Source: Melioribacter roseus (GTDB lineage: Bacteria; Bacteroidota; Ignavibacteria; Ignavibacteriales; Melioribacteraceae). From it: 36,603 bases of DNA. Within the stretch, counting starts at the first letter, position 1, and the number at the start of each line of letters is the position of its first letter. The notes below the pieces were generated by a model, which made no database searches, had not been told where the DNA came from, and saw only the letters and a list, made by a program, of their open reading frames with translations. Of the stretch, positions 18,269-25,248 are shown piece by piece. Both the position numbers and the translations under genes were made by a program. The DNA is taken from assembly GCA_020724265.1 (NCBI GenBank), contig DYHH01000034.1, positions 1 through 36,603 of the forward strand, read 5' to 3'.

Positions 18269-18716
18269 GAGTTTAATACCGCTTTCACAGCAGCATCATA
18301 GTTTACTTATCCTTGCCCAACTTATAAAAAAAGATTCGCCGCAATACAAAGGTCTTCCTACAAATATACCGGAGAAACGAATTTATACTTTAAATAAATT
18401 TAAGGAAGAAATCGTACCTCATTTCGAAGCCGAAGAATTAATTTTAATTCCTTTTATTTTGGGTAAGAATAAGAGAATAGATAATCTCTCTGAAGAAATA
18501 ATAATTGAACACCAGAAAATATCGGAATTTGTGGAACTTGTAAGAAGCAAAGTTGATATTGAAGAAAATTTAGATAATCTCGGTAAGCTGCTATCCGGTC
18601 ACATCCGGAAAGAAGAAAGAGAATTATTTCAATTAATACAGGAAATATTTTCCGAAGAACAGCTTTCAAAATTGTTAAATCAATTTTCGCATTTGAATAA
18701 ACCTAAAAGCTGCTGA
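18255..18716 (+). CDS. Hemerythrin HHE-domain protein
   Basis: 153 residues, a four-helix bundle that would bind a di-iron site. Candidate ligands are H14/H15 (SQQHHSLL), H56 and E60 (HFEAEE), H86 (EHQK), and H116 and E120 (HIRKEE). Family members bind oxygen or act in iron, oxygen or nitrosative stress sensing. The gene overlaps the YihY gene at its start and the metallo-hydrolase gene at its stop by one base. The exact role is unknown. Confidence 0.88.
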   Translation: MKRHESLIPLSQQHHSLLILAQLIKKDSPQYKGLPTNIPEKRIYTLNKFKEEIVPHFEAEELILIPFILGKNKRIDNLSEEIIIEHQKISEFVELVRSKVDIEENLDNLGKLLSGHIRKEERELFQLIQEIFSEEQLSKLLNQFSHLNKPKSC

Positions 18717-20083
18717 TGATAAAAATCATACCGCTAGGTGGAACGGATGATATTGGGGCAAGTTGTATCTATCTGAATATTGACGGTACCGGCTTGCTGC
18801 TTGATTGCGGTGTTCATCCTAAAAAGAAGGGAATAGATTCGCTTCCCGAACTTGATCTATTAGATAATCTACCTCTTGACTATGTATTTATATCTCATGC
18901 TCATCAAGATCATATCGGTGCATTACCCATACTTATTAAAAAGTTTCCTCATGTTATAATTTATGCTACACCCCAGACTCAAGAAATAGCAAACTTAACT
19001 TTGCACAATGCCGTAACAATTTTAGAAAAAGATTTCAATGATCTCTCATTAATTTTATATTCCCACGAAGAAATTGACCTTCTTGTAAAATCAATTATTG
19101 CCGTTGAATATAACGATGAAATCCAGTTGAAAGGATTAAGGCATAAATCACTCGAACCGATAATAGTACAATTTTATGATGCCGGGCATATCCTCGGTTC
19201 TGCTTCAATTTTAATTAAGTATAAACACAAATCTTATTTTTATACCGGTGATATAAGAATTTCCCCTCAACAAATTATGAACGGTGCAAAACTTCCTCGC
19301 TATTTAATTGATACTCTATTAACCGAAACAACTTATGGTTCGGTCTCTTTAAAAAACTTGCCTGAACTCAAAGAGGAAAAAAAACGGTTTGCAAAAGCTA
19401 TTAACAAAATATTAGGTAAAGGAGGTTCTGTTTTAATACCGGTATTTGCACTAGGAAAAACTCAAGAGATTCTTTCCATTATTCATTCACTAATAAAGAA
19501 AAATGAACTTACCGATGTACCTGTTTATACAGGAGGTGTAGGAACTAAAATTTCGCAAGTTTACGATAAAAACAGATTCATTGTTAATGTGCGTGATAAG
19601 AATTTTGAAATATCAAAAATTCCTCAAGAAAATTTGTATAATATAACAGACCCAACGTACTTTAACAGAAAACCCGGTATTGTATTAGCTGCTTCGGGTA
19701 TGATGATTGAAAATACTACTTCATTTAAATTAGCTAAGCATTGGTTAAGGCAGAAAGATTTCGGAATATTTTTCGTCGGTTATGTTGATATTGATTCTCC
19801 GGCGTGCAGAATCTATTCGGCAAAGAAAAATCAAAAAGTTCAACTAACAGATTTCAGCGAACCGATTGAATTGAAATGTGAAATTGATAAGTTTAGTTTT
19901 CCCTCCCATTCAGACAGATACGAAATTTTCAGCATTATAGGAAAATACAAACCGGATCAGGTGATTTTATTGCATGGTGAAAATAATTCTAGAGATTGGT
20001 TTGGGTATAATATTTTAAAGGAATTTCCAAACATAAAAGTATATGCACCAACTACAGGATCGGAAATTCTAATTGAGTCATAA
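18716..20083 (+). CDS. Beta-CASP metallo-beta-lactamase-fold nuclease (CPSF-like)
   Basis: 455 residues. The metallo-beta-lactamase motif HAHQDH (H61, H63, D65, H66) and a later DAGHILGS plus YTGDIR give the two-zinc site. The beta-CASP region follows (about 220-360) with TLLTETTYG, SVLIPVFALGKTQEIL and IVLAASGM. SFPSHSDR near residue 395 is the C-terminal zinc-binding His. These proteins are RNA endonucleases or 5'-3' exonucleases related to CPSF73. Its one-base overlap with the hemerythrin stop suggests coupling; a functional link is not evident. Confidence 0.92.
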   Translation: MIKIIPLGGTDDIGASCIYLNIDGTGLLLDCGVHPKKKGIDSLPELDLLDNLPLDYVFISHAHQDHIGALPILIKKFPHVIIYATPQTQEIANLTLHNAVTILEKDFNDLSLILYSHEEIDLLVKSIIAVEYNDEIQLKGLRHKSLEPIIVQFYDAGHILGSASILIKYKHKSYFYTGDIRISPQQIMNGAKLPRYLIDTLLTETTYGSVSLKNLPELKEEKKRFAKAINKILGKGGSVLIPVFALGKTQEILSIIHSLIKKNELTDVPVYTGGVGTKISQVYDKNRFIVNVRDKNFEISKIPQENLYNITDPTYFNRKPGIVLAASGMMIENTTSFKLAKHWLRQKDFGIFFVGYVDIDSPACRIYSAKKNQKVQLTDFSEPIELKCEIDKFSFPSHSDRYEIFSIIGKYKPDQVILLHGENNSRDWFGYNILKEFPNIKVYAPTTGSEILIES

Positions 20084-20135
20084 GTTCTTCTTCTTTATTT
20101 TAATTGTAAGTAATTATTTATATGTGAGGTGAACA

Positions 20136-20717
20136 ATGGAACAGCAACAATTTCAATATGCAGGTTTTTGGCGGAGATTTGTAGCGTACATAATTGATCA
20201 AATTCTAATTGGAGCTGTTAATTTTGCAATACTCCTTCCGCTCTATTTAATTTTTGGTCTCGGCGTATTTGCTTTTGAAAACTTTGAGGGCTTTGAAAAA
20301 TTTTCGAATGTGAATTCAACCGTTCAATATGAAGACGAATATACGGCTGCGTTTGTTATTGCAATAATTTTCGTTGCGTTAATTGTTGGTGGTATTTCCA
20401 TCATTATTCAGTGGTTGTACTATGCCTTAATGGAGTCATCTTCAAAGCAAGCAACTTTAGGTAAAATGGTGCTTGGAATTAAAGTTACTGATATGAATGG
20501 TAATAGAATTTCATTTGGAAGAGCAACAGGAAGATATTTCGGAAAAATTATTTCGGGGTTAATATTAAATGTCGGCTATATAATGGCTGCTTTCACACAA
20601 AAGAAACAAGCATTGCATGACCTTATGGCAAATTGTCTTGTAATTTTATCGCTACCAAGTTATCAACAACATCAAGGAGGGTATAATGAAAATGTCCAAA
20701 GTAATATTGCTTCTTAG
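20136..20717 (+). CDS. RDD-family membrane protein
   Basis: 193 residues. The N-terminal AGFWRRFVAYIIDQILI carries the R-D pattern that names the family, followed by two hydrophobic segments. Then comes the KQATLGKMVLGIKVTDMNG stretch and a third segment ending ALHDLMANCLV. RDD proteins are small inner-membrane proteins, some acting as ion exchangers; the substrate is unknown. GAGGTGA lies before the ATG. The DsrE gene starts 32 bp before the stop, so the two are coupled. Confidence 0.9.
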   Translation: MEQQQFQYAGFWRRFVAYIIDQILIGAVNFAILLPLYLIFGLGVFAFENFEGFEKFSNVNSTVQYEDEYTAAFVIAIIFVALIVGGISIIIQWLYYALMESSSKQATLGKMVLGIKVTDMNGNRISFGRATGRYFGKIISGLILNVGYIMAAFTQKKQALHDLMANCLVILSLPSYQQHQGGYNENVQSNIAS

Positions 20718-21102
20718 CATTGTACTTGTTTTAGTTACAAAGGATATTAGTGCCAAGGATGGTTTTCTTGTTCATTTATCAAGTAAAGATCCGCACCGGG
20801 TTTCGATGGCATTATCTTTTGCCTTAAAAATGGCGGATGATTATGATGTTTTTATTTTTGTAGATGTTGAAGGTATCAATGCAGTACTTAAGGATGTTGA
20901 AAGTATACGATTTAAAAATTTTGAAGCAACCCGTACAATGTTGGATAAACTGATAAAAGCAGGTGTTCAAATTGCCGCTTGCCCGATGTGTCTGGAAGCT
21001 ATGGGGCATACACAATATGATCTAATTTCCGGAATTAAAATTATTGATAAAAAGGATTTCTTTAATTTTACCTCGGGTCGTATTATCACTTTGGATTATT
21101 AA
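20686..21102 (+). CDS. Exported DsrE-family protein
   Basis: 138 residues. Residues 1-23 form a signal peptide (VILLLSIVLVLV, cleavage near ISA-KD), so the mature protein is probably periplasmic. The remainder resembles DsrE/DsrF-like sulfur-relay proteins: LVHLSSKDPHRVSMAL, ADDYDVFIFVDVEG, and a Cys pair C99/C102 in AACPMCLEAMG at the position of the active cysteine. Sulfur-carrier function is inferred. It overlaps the RDD gene by 32 bp and is closed by a strong terminator. AGGAGG precedes the ATG. Confidence 0.85.
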   Translation: MKMSKVILLLSIVLVLVTKDISAKDGFLVHLSSKDPHRVSMALSFALKMADDYDVFIFVDVEGINAVLKDVESIRFKNFEATRTMLDKLIKAGVQIAACPMCLEAMGHTQYDLISGIKIIDKKDFFNFTSGRIITLDY

Positions 21103-21130
21103 AAAAGGTGAGCTTTTCGGCTCACCTTTT
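21103..21130 (+). terminator. Rho-independent terminator
   Basis: AAAAGGTGAGC (21103-21113), loop TTTTCG, GCTCACCTTTT (21120-21130): a perfect 11-bp stem whose 3' arm supplies the T-run. It starts right after the DsrE stop codon and ends the purL-to-dsrE series. Confidence 0.9.
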
Positions 21131-21424
21131 AAAGGGCATCATTTTAGTGGGAGGGACCACTATCATTTTATGAGGGTGCTTCTATTTATTATAATCAATT
21201 TGGATGCCAAATTCGATTAGCACAAAATTGTTGATTTTCAAAGTATGGAATAGATTCACCTGTTCATATTTAACCAACTGCAGAAATTATTACCGTCTTC
21301 AGCCGTGTAAAGATTACCGCAAAGTAAATTGTATCATTATATCCTTTATTAAATTATTTGTGATGTAAAATCTTTGCTTTCAAAGAGTTTATTTTTATAT
21401 TCATTTACTAATATTGAAGAACAG
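21131..21424. other. Gene-free stretch between DsrE terminator and TPR gene
   Basis: No convincing gene. It contains one further small hairpin, TAGTGG (21145-21150) with CCACTA (21157-21162), flanked by ATCATTTTA on both sides. An in-frame TTG at 21374 could extend the TPR protein upstream but is not preferred. I found no clear promoter. Confidence 0.6.
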
Positions 21425-21988
21425 ATGGAAATTATACTAATACAAATATTTGCTACGGTTTTCTTTGTTGGAGGAGTCTTTCTTTTAATCTTTTGGATGA
21501 TTAGAAGGAAAAAATTTCTCAAACAATTTAGTTTTAATAAGAGACCTCATATCGATGATTTTGAAGAACTGCTTAGTAGTAGTTTTTATAAATCTTATTC
21601 AAAAGATTTTATCGGAGCAATTGAAGATATTAATAGAGCCCTAAAACTGAAACCGCATATGGAACGATTATATTTTCAGCGTGCAAAATTGAAAGAAGAG
21701 TTGAAGGATTATGAAGCCGCTAAAGCTGATTATACAAAAGCTATTCTATTAAAAAGCAATTATGATGTAGCATATCTTAATAGGGGCTTAATAAAATTAA
21801 AACAGCAAGATTATCTTGGTGCAAAGAAAGATTTAATCAAAGCTCAACAGCTCAACAAAAATTTAAATGAAGTAGGATTGTTCCGCAGAGAAGCTGAAAT
21901 CCACATCACAAAACTTAATGAACAGCAGAAAGATATTATTGATCTTTTTGATGATTCGGGCAATTCGCAAAAAGGTAATGCCATCTAA
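21425..21988 (+). CDS. Membrane-anchored TPR protein
   Basis: 187 residues from the ATG at 21425; a TTG at 21374 would add 17. An N-terminal membrane helix (IILIQIFATVFFVGGVFLLIFWMI) is followed by a basic stretch RRKKFLKQF. Then come about three tetratricopeptide repeats: FIGAIEDINRALKLKPHMER, YEAAKADYTKAILLKSNYDV and YLGAKKDLIKAQQLNKNLNE. TPRs bind protein partners; this one faces the cytoplasm if the helix is a signal anchor with the positive-inside rule. The partner is unknown. Confidence 0.82.
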   Translation: MEIILIQIFATVFFVGGVFLLIFWMIRRKKFLKQFSFNKRPHIDDFEELLSSSFYKSYSKDFIGAIEDINRALKLKPHMERLYFQRAKLKEELKDYEAAKADYTKAILLKSNYDVAYLNRGLIKLKQQDYLGAKKDLIKAQQLNKNLNEVGLFRREAEIHITKLNEQQKDIIDLFDDSGNSQKGNAI

Positions 21989-21996
21989 GCTGCTTC

Positions 21997-22032
21997 CTTA
22001 ACATTATCTTAACAAAAGATTAACACTATAAT
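21997..22032 (+). promoter_or_regulatory. Pho-box-like triple repeat with TATAAT -10
   Basis: TTAACA occurs at 21998, 22009 and 22020, exactly 11 bp apart, so the three lie on one helix face. Two of the three are preceded by C. A perfect TATAAT -10 lies at 22027-22032, 12 nt after the second repeat. Direct repeats of 11-bp period ahead of a -10 with no -35 are the layout of PhoB/PhoP-type response-regulator promoters. The nearest gene start downstream is 22095. Confidence 0.55.
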
Positions 22033-22094
22033 AATCCAGCAAGTATCTTTATTGTATTAAATTTATCAGTAAATCAGAAATATTTGAGGTAGAC

Positions 22095-22367
22095 ATGTCA
22101 AGAATTAATTATGAACTGACATTATATCACTCACCATATCACGATACTCTTGTAGAAGAACTTAGTAATATTATTAAACAGAAAAAAAGCATCTATCGAA
22201 ACATTCTAACCGAGAGGGATTTTAATTCAAAATTGTCTTTTGAAGAAAGAGAAATACTTAAACATCTAATTTCAAAAGAAGATAAAATTCTTTTAGAACT
22301 GATAGAACACAAAGGGTGGATTAAGTTTAACGGAGCCAATTTAAATTCTCTTGCTGACGAAAAATAA
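22095..22367 (+). CDS. Hypothetical protein, 90 residues
   Basis: Not recognised. A soluble, mostly helical small protein with no membrane segment or signal peptide. It has a His/Tyr-rich N-terminus (ELTLYHSPYHD), charged helices (NIIKQKKSIYRN, SFEEREILKHLISKEDKILLELIEH), and ends NSLADEK. TTGAGG precedes the ATG by 7-8 bases. It is the first gene after the Pho-like triple repeat and its TATAAT box, so it is probably expressed from there, possibly with the genes that follow. No metal-binding or catalytic motif stands out. Confidence 0.65.
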   Translation: MSRINYELTLYHSPYHDTLVEELSNIIKQKKSIYRNILTERDFNSKLSFEEREILKHLISKEDKILLELIEHKGWIKFNGANLNSLADEK

Positions 22368-22481
22368 ACTTTGATCAAAAATATTTATAATGAATATCCA
22401 ATTGACCTATCTAAACCAATTACTATTTTATTTGCACGTATTTTTCCTATTTGCTATATTCTATTAAATCCTTCCTCAATT

Positions 22482-22540
22482 ATGGCGGATTGCTTCACGG
22501 GGGGAAGCAGTTATTATTTAACCCTTGCGGAGTATGCCAT
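22482..22540 (+). promoter_or_regulatory. Possible structured leader of small membrane protein
   Basis: ATGGC (22482-22486) is complementary to GCCAT (22536-22540), which overlaps the ATG start at 22539. Inside lies a perfect hairpin TGCTTC/GAAGCA (22491-22496, 22504-22509) with a G-rich loop that could pair with CCC at 22522-22524, just before the GGAG site. An alternative is that this stretch is coding, since an in-frame ATG at 22482 would add 19 residues. Confidence 0.35.
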
Positions 22541-22691
22541 GAAAATTAGAACTCAATTAGATACCGATGACTATCTAATCATAATTTTACTTTTTATTGG
22601 AGTTGTAATTGCTGCAGTGGGAGTTTATTCTATCGGAATGAAATTTTTGCAATGGCTTGGATCGGCATTATCTCAAATCAATATGCAATAA
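22539..22691 (+). CDS. Small single-pass membrane protein (about 50 residues)
   Basis: From the ATG at 22539, with GGAG six bases upstream, the frame encodes 50 residues. A hydrophilic N-terminus (KIRTQLDTDDY) leads into one hydrophobic helix (LIIILLFIGVVIAAVGVYSI) and a short amphipathic end (MKFLQWLGSALSQINMQ). The open frame continues upstream to TTG 22371 and includes an ATG at 22482, so the true start is uncertain; the upstream part has no good ribosome binding site. Family not recognised. It lies between the hypothetical 22095 gene and the carbonic anhydrase. Confidence 0.5.
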   Translation: MKIRTQLDTDDYLIIILLFIGVVIAAVGVYSIGMKFLQWLGSALSQINMQ

Positions 22692-22779
22692 TTTTTTTAA
22701 AAATATCTTACTTGTGTATTATATTTTTTAAAAAATATTTTTTCCAGTTATTTTTTATCAAATTAAACGAGGTGATTAA

Positions 22780-23499
22780 ATGAATAATAGGTTAATTATT
22801 ACTTGGCTAATTTTTGTTTTCTTATTAATTGGTTGTGAGCGTAATGAACAAACAACACATTCTAAGGAAATAATAACAAAAGAGAAACAATCGAGTCTGA
22901 CACCTGACGATGTAATAGAAAATCTAAAAATAGGGAATGATAATTTTGTTCGAAATAATCTAACTCCAATAGATTATTTAGCTCAAGCAGAAGCAACAGC
23001 AGAAGGACAATATCCTGAAGCAATTATTTTATCTTGTATAGATAGTCGTGTTCCGGTTGAATTAATTTTTGATAAAGGTATCGGCGATATTTTTGTTGCT
23101 AGGGTTGCCGGAAATTTTGAGGATGAAGATATTCTTGGTAGCATGGAATATGCAGCTGCAGTTGCCGGTTCAAAATTAGTCGTTGTTCTTGGTCATTCAC
23201 ATTGTGGTGCAGTTAAAGGAACTATCGACAAAGAGAATGTAGAAAAACTCGGACTTGAAAATTTGAATGAATTATTAGAAAAAATTGAACCTGCAGTTAG
23301 TGCGGTTTTATTACCCGATGAAGAACGCTCACCCCAAAATCATGACCTAATAGATAGAGTAATTGAAAAAAATGTTGAGTTAACAATTGATAGAATTAGA
23401 GAAAAAAGTAAAACGTTAGCTCAACTTGAAGAGGAAGGCAGAATTAAAATCGTTGGTGCTATTTACGATGTAGAGACAGGTGTTGTTACTTGGATGTAA
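22780..23499 (+). CDS. Beta-carbonic anhydrase, predicted lipoprotein
   Basis: 239 residues. The N-terminus is a lipoprotein signal with lipobox LLIGC (C19), followed by a Ser/Thr/Lys linker, so the enzyme is probably anchored outside the inner membrane. The beta-class zinc site is complete: C86, D88 and R90 in ILSCIDSRVPVE, then H139 and C142 in LGHSHCGAVKG. It interconverts CO2 and bicarbonate. Beta-class enzymes are usually cytoplasmic; in the periplasm this one could supply bicarbonate or trap CO2. GAGGTGA precedes the ATG. An 18-bp A/T palindrome (22721-22738) lies upstream. Confidence 0.92.
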   Translation: MNNRLIITWLIFVFLLIGCERNEQTTHSKEIITKEKQSSLTPDDVIENLKIGNDNFVRNNLTPIDYLAQAEATAEGQYPEAIILSCIDSRVPVELIFDKGIGDIFVARVAGNFEDEDILGSMEYAAAVAGSKLVVVLGHSHCGAVKGTIDKENVEKLGLENLNELLEKIEPAVSAVLLPDEERSPQNHDLIDRVIEKNVELTIDRIREKSKTLAQLEEEGRIKIVGAIYDVETGVVTWM

Positions 23500-23604
23500 T
23501 GAATATTCTTGGAAACTATTTTTTAATTATATAATAACTGATTTTCTAGATTGTACATTATTTTATAACCAATAATTTTCTTCAATATTAATAGAGAAAA
23601 TATT

Positions 23605-24897
23605 TTGCTTCGTAGAAGAAGTTTTATAAAAAATTCTTTTTTTAGTTTAATTGGTTTTTCTGTTTTAAGAACAGATTCTTTGTCAATACTAAAACAAGCA
23701 TTTGATGACCTTAATTTTAATCAAAGCCCTAATGAAGAGTTTTGGTTGACAGTTAGAAGTGCGTTTAATATTGATGATAAACTAATTAATCTTAATAGCG
23801 GCGGTATTTCTCCTACTCCCATCCCGGTTCATAATCGTTTTAAGGAATATTTAGATAAATCCAACCTACTTCCAGCATATTATAATTGGCATGTGTTTGA
23901 ACCTCAGAAAGAACTTGTAAGAAAAAAAATAGCAGAGAATTTCGGAGTTGACTCCGAAGAAATTGCAATAACTAGAAATGCAAGCGAAGCTCTACAGATT
24001 GTTCAGCAAGGTTTGGAATTGAAAAATAAGGACGAAGTAATTATTACAGATCATGAGTACTTTCGAATGAAAAACACATGGGAACAATTGGAAAGACGAA
24101 GAGGAGTAAAAATTATACAAATTCAATTGCCTGTCCCTTTTGTTGATGACGATTATTTAATTACAGAAATAAAAAAAAGAATTTCATCACGGACAAAAAT
24201 CTTACATATTTCACATGTAGTTTATCTAACCGGACAAATATTACCTATAAAACAAATCTCACAATTGGCACATGAAAACGATATTAAATTGATTTGTGAT
24301 GGTGCCCAGTCGTTTGCTCTATTGCCTTTCACTCATAAAGATATTGAATCTGATTTTTTTGGTACAAGTCTGCATAAATGGTGTTATGCCCCAATTGGGA
24401 CCGGGTTTCTGCATATCAGAAAAGAATTGCTCACCAAAGTTTGGCCACTAATGGCAGCACCAAAATCTATGGATAATAATATTAGAAAATTTGAGGAAAT
24501 TGGGACACATCCGGCAGCAAATCATAACGCAATAGTAGATGCAATTGAATTTAATTCTCAAATTGGTATTGAAAGGAAATTGAATAGAATTAAGACACTT
24601 AATAATGTTTGGATAAATAGAATATCCGGCTATCCGGAATTTAATTTACTTACAAATACAAAAGATTCAAGTAAGTGGTGCGGAATGGTTTTATTCAATA
24701 TCAGTGGAGTAAATTCTAGTAAATTATATAAGTATCTTCTTGAAGAAGAAAAAATTTTAACATCACCGATGGTTCACAATAACTTTAAGGGTATTCGAAT
24801 ATCTCCAAATATCTTCAACTCATTAAGCGAAATGGAAAAACTATCAGAAATTTTGGAAAGTGTGATTAAGGGTAAGGTAGATCAAGTTAAGTTATAA
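23605..24897 (+). CDS. Class V aminotransferase-fold protein with Tat signal
   Basis: 430 residues. The N-terminus LRRRSFIKNSFFSLIGFSVL matches the twin-arginine motif (RR-S-F-I-K) plus a hydrophobic core, so export folded with its cofactor is likely. The body is a class V aminotransferase (cysteine desulfurase/isopenicillin-N-epimerase-like). It shows NLNSGGISPTP, ITRNASEALQ, DGAQSF (D232, Q235) and the PLP lysine K258 in GTSLHKWCYAPIGTGF. The frame begins with TTG at 23605 and no earlier ATG fits. The reaction is not deducible. It stands alone on the plus strand, converging on the surface-protein genes; a hairpin follows 5 bp after its stop. Confidence 0.85.
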   Translation: MLRRRSFIKNSFFSLIGFSVLRTDSLSILKQAFDDLNFNQSPNEEFWLTVRSAFNIDDKLINLNSGGISPTPIPVHNRFKEYLDKSNLLPAYYNWHVFEPQKELVRKKIAENFGVDSEEIAITRNASEALQIVQQGLELKNKDEVIITDHEYFRMKNTWEQLERRRGVKIIQIQLPVPFVDDDYLITEIKKRISSRTKILHISHVVYLTGQILPIKQISQLAHENDIKLICDGAQSFALLPFTHKDIESDFFGTSLHKWCYAPIGTGFLHIRKELLTKVWPLMAAPKSMDNNIRKFEEIGTHPAANHNAIVDAIEFNSQIGIERKLNRIKTLNNVWINRISGYPEFNLLTNTKDSSKWCGMVLFNISGVNSSKLYKYLLEEEKILTSPMVHNNFKGIRISPNIFNSLSEMEKLSEILESVIKGKVDQVKL

Positions 24898-24899
24898 TT

Positions 24900-25248
24900 A
24901 CAAGCCAACACCCCAAAAGGAGTTTTGAGATGTTGGCTGTTCTTAAAGTTATTTCATCAAAATCATTTTCATAGTTTTTGTATAGTTACTCATTCTGATT
25001 GAATAGAAGTAAATTCCTGCAGATAGATTATTGGTTTTAAAAACAGCCTCATAAGCACCTGCAGTCTGAACTTGATTTACCAGAGTAGTAACTAATTGTC
25101 CAAGTATATTATAAACGTCTAATCTTACGTATGAAGGTTCCTTAACATCATACCGAATAATAGTAGAAGGATTAAACGGATTGGGATAATTTTGATACAG
25201 ATTAAATTCTTGAGGAACATAATCTAAATCATTCTTAATACTTGTAAT
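24900..25248. repeat. 349-bp duplicated module, copy A (T9SS C-terminal domain plus hairpin)
   Basis: Identical to 29158-29506 in the same orientation except for one base (G at 24948, A at 29206), which lies just outside the stop codon. It covers the last 99 codons of the 24949-28902 gene, the stop and a downstream hairpin. Both copies diverge abruptly at their ends. Confidence 0.97.
24903..24938. terminator. Hairpin between convergent genes, repeat copy A
   Basis: AGCCAACA (24903-24910) pairs with TGTTGGCT (24931-24938), with an inner CAAAA/TTTTG stem. It may act as a terminator in both directions: for the aminotransferase gene ending at 24897 and for the surface-protein gene ending at 24949. 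No strong T-run follows on either strand. Confidence 0.5.

Noticed and set aside
22721-22738. Perfect 18-bp palindrome ATATTTTTTAAAAAATAT before the carbonic anhydrase gene
   Set aside because: Purely A/T in an AT-rich spacer, so expected by chance fairly easily; a terminator or operator role cannot be argued from it alone.
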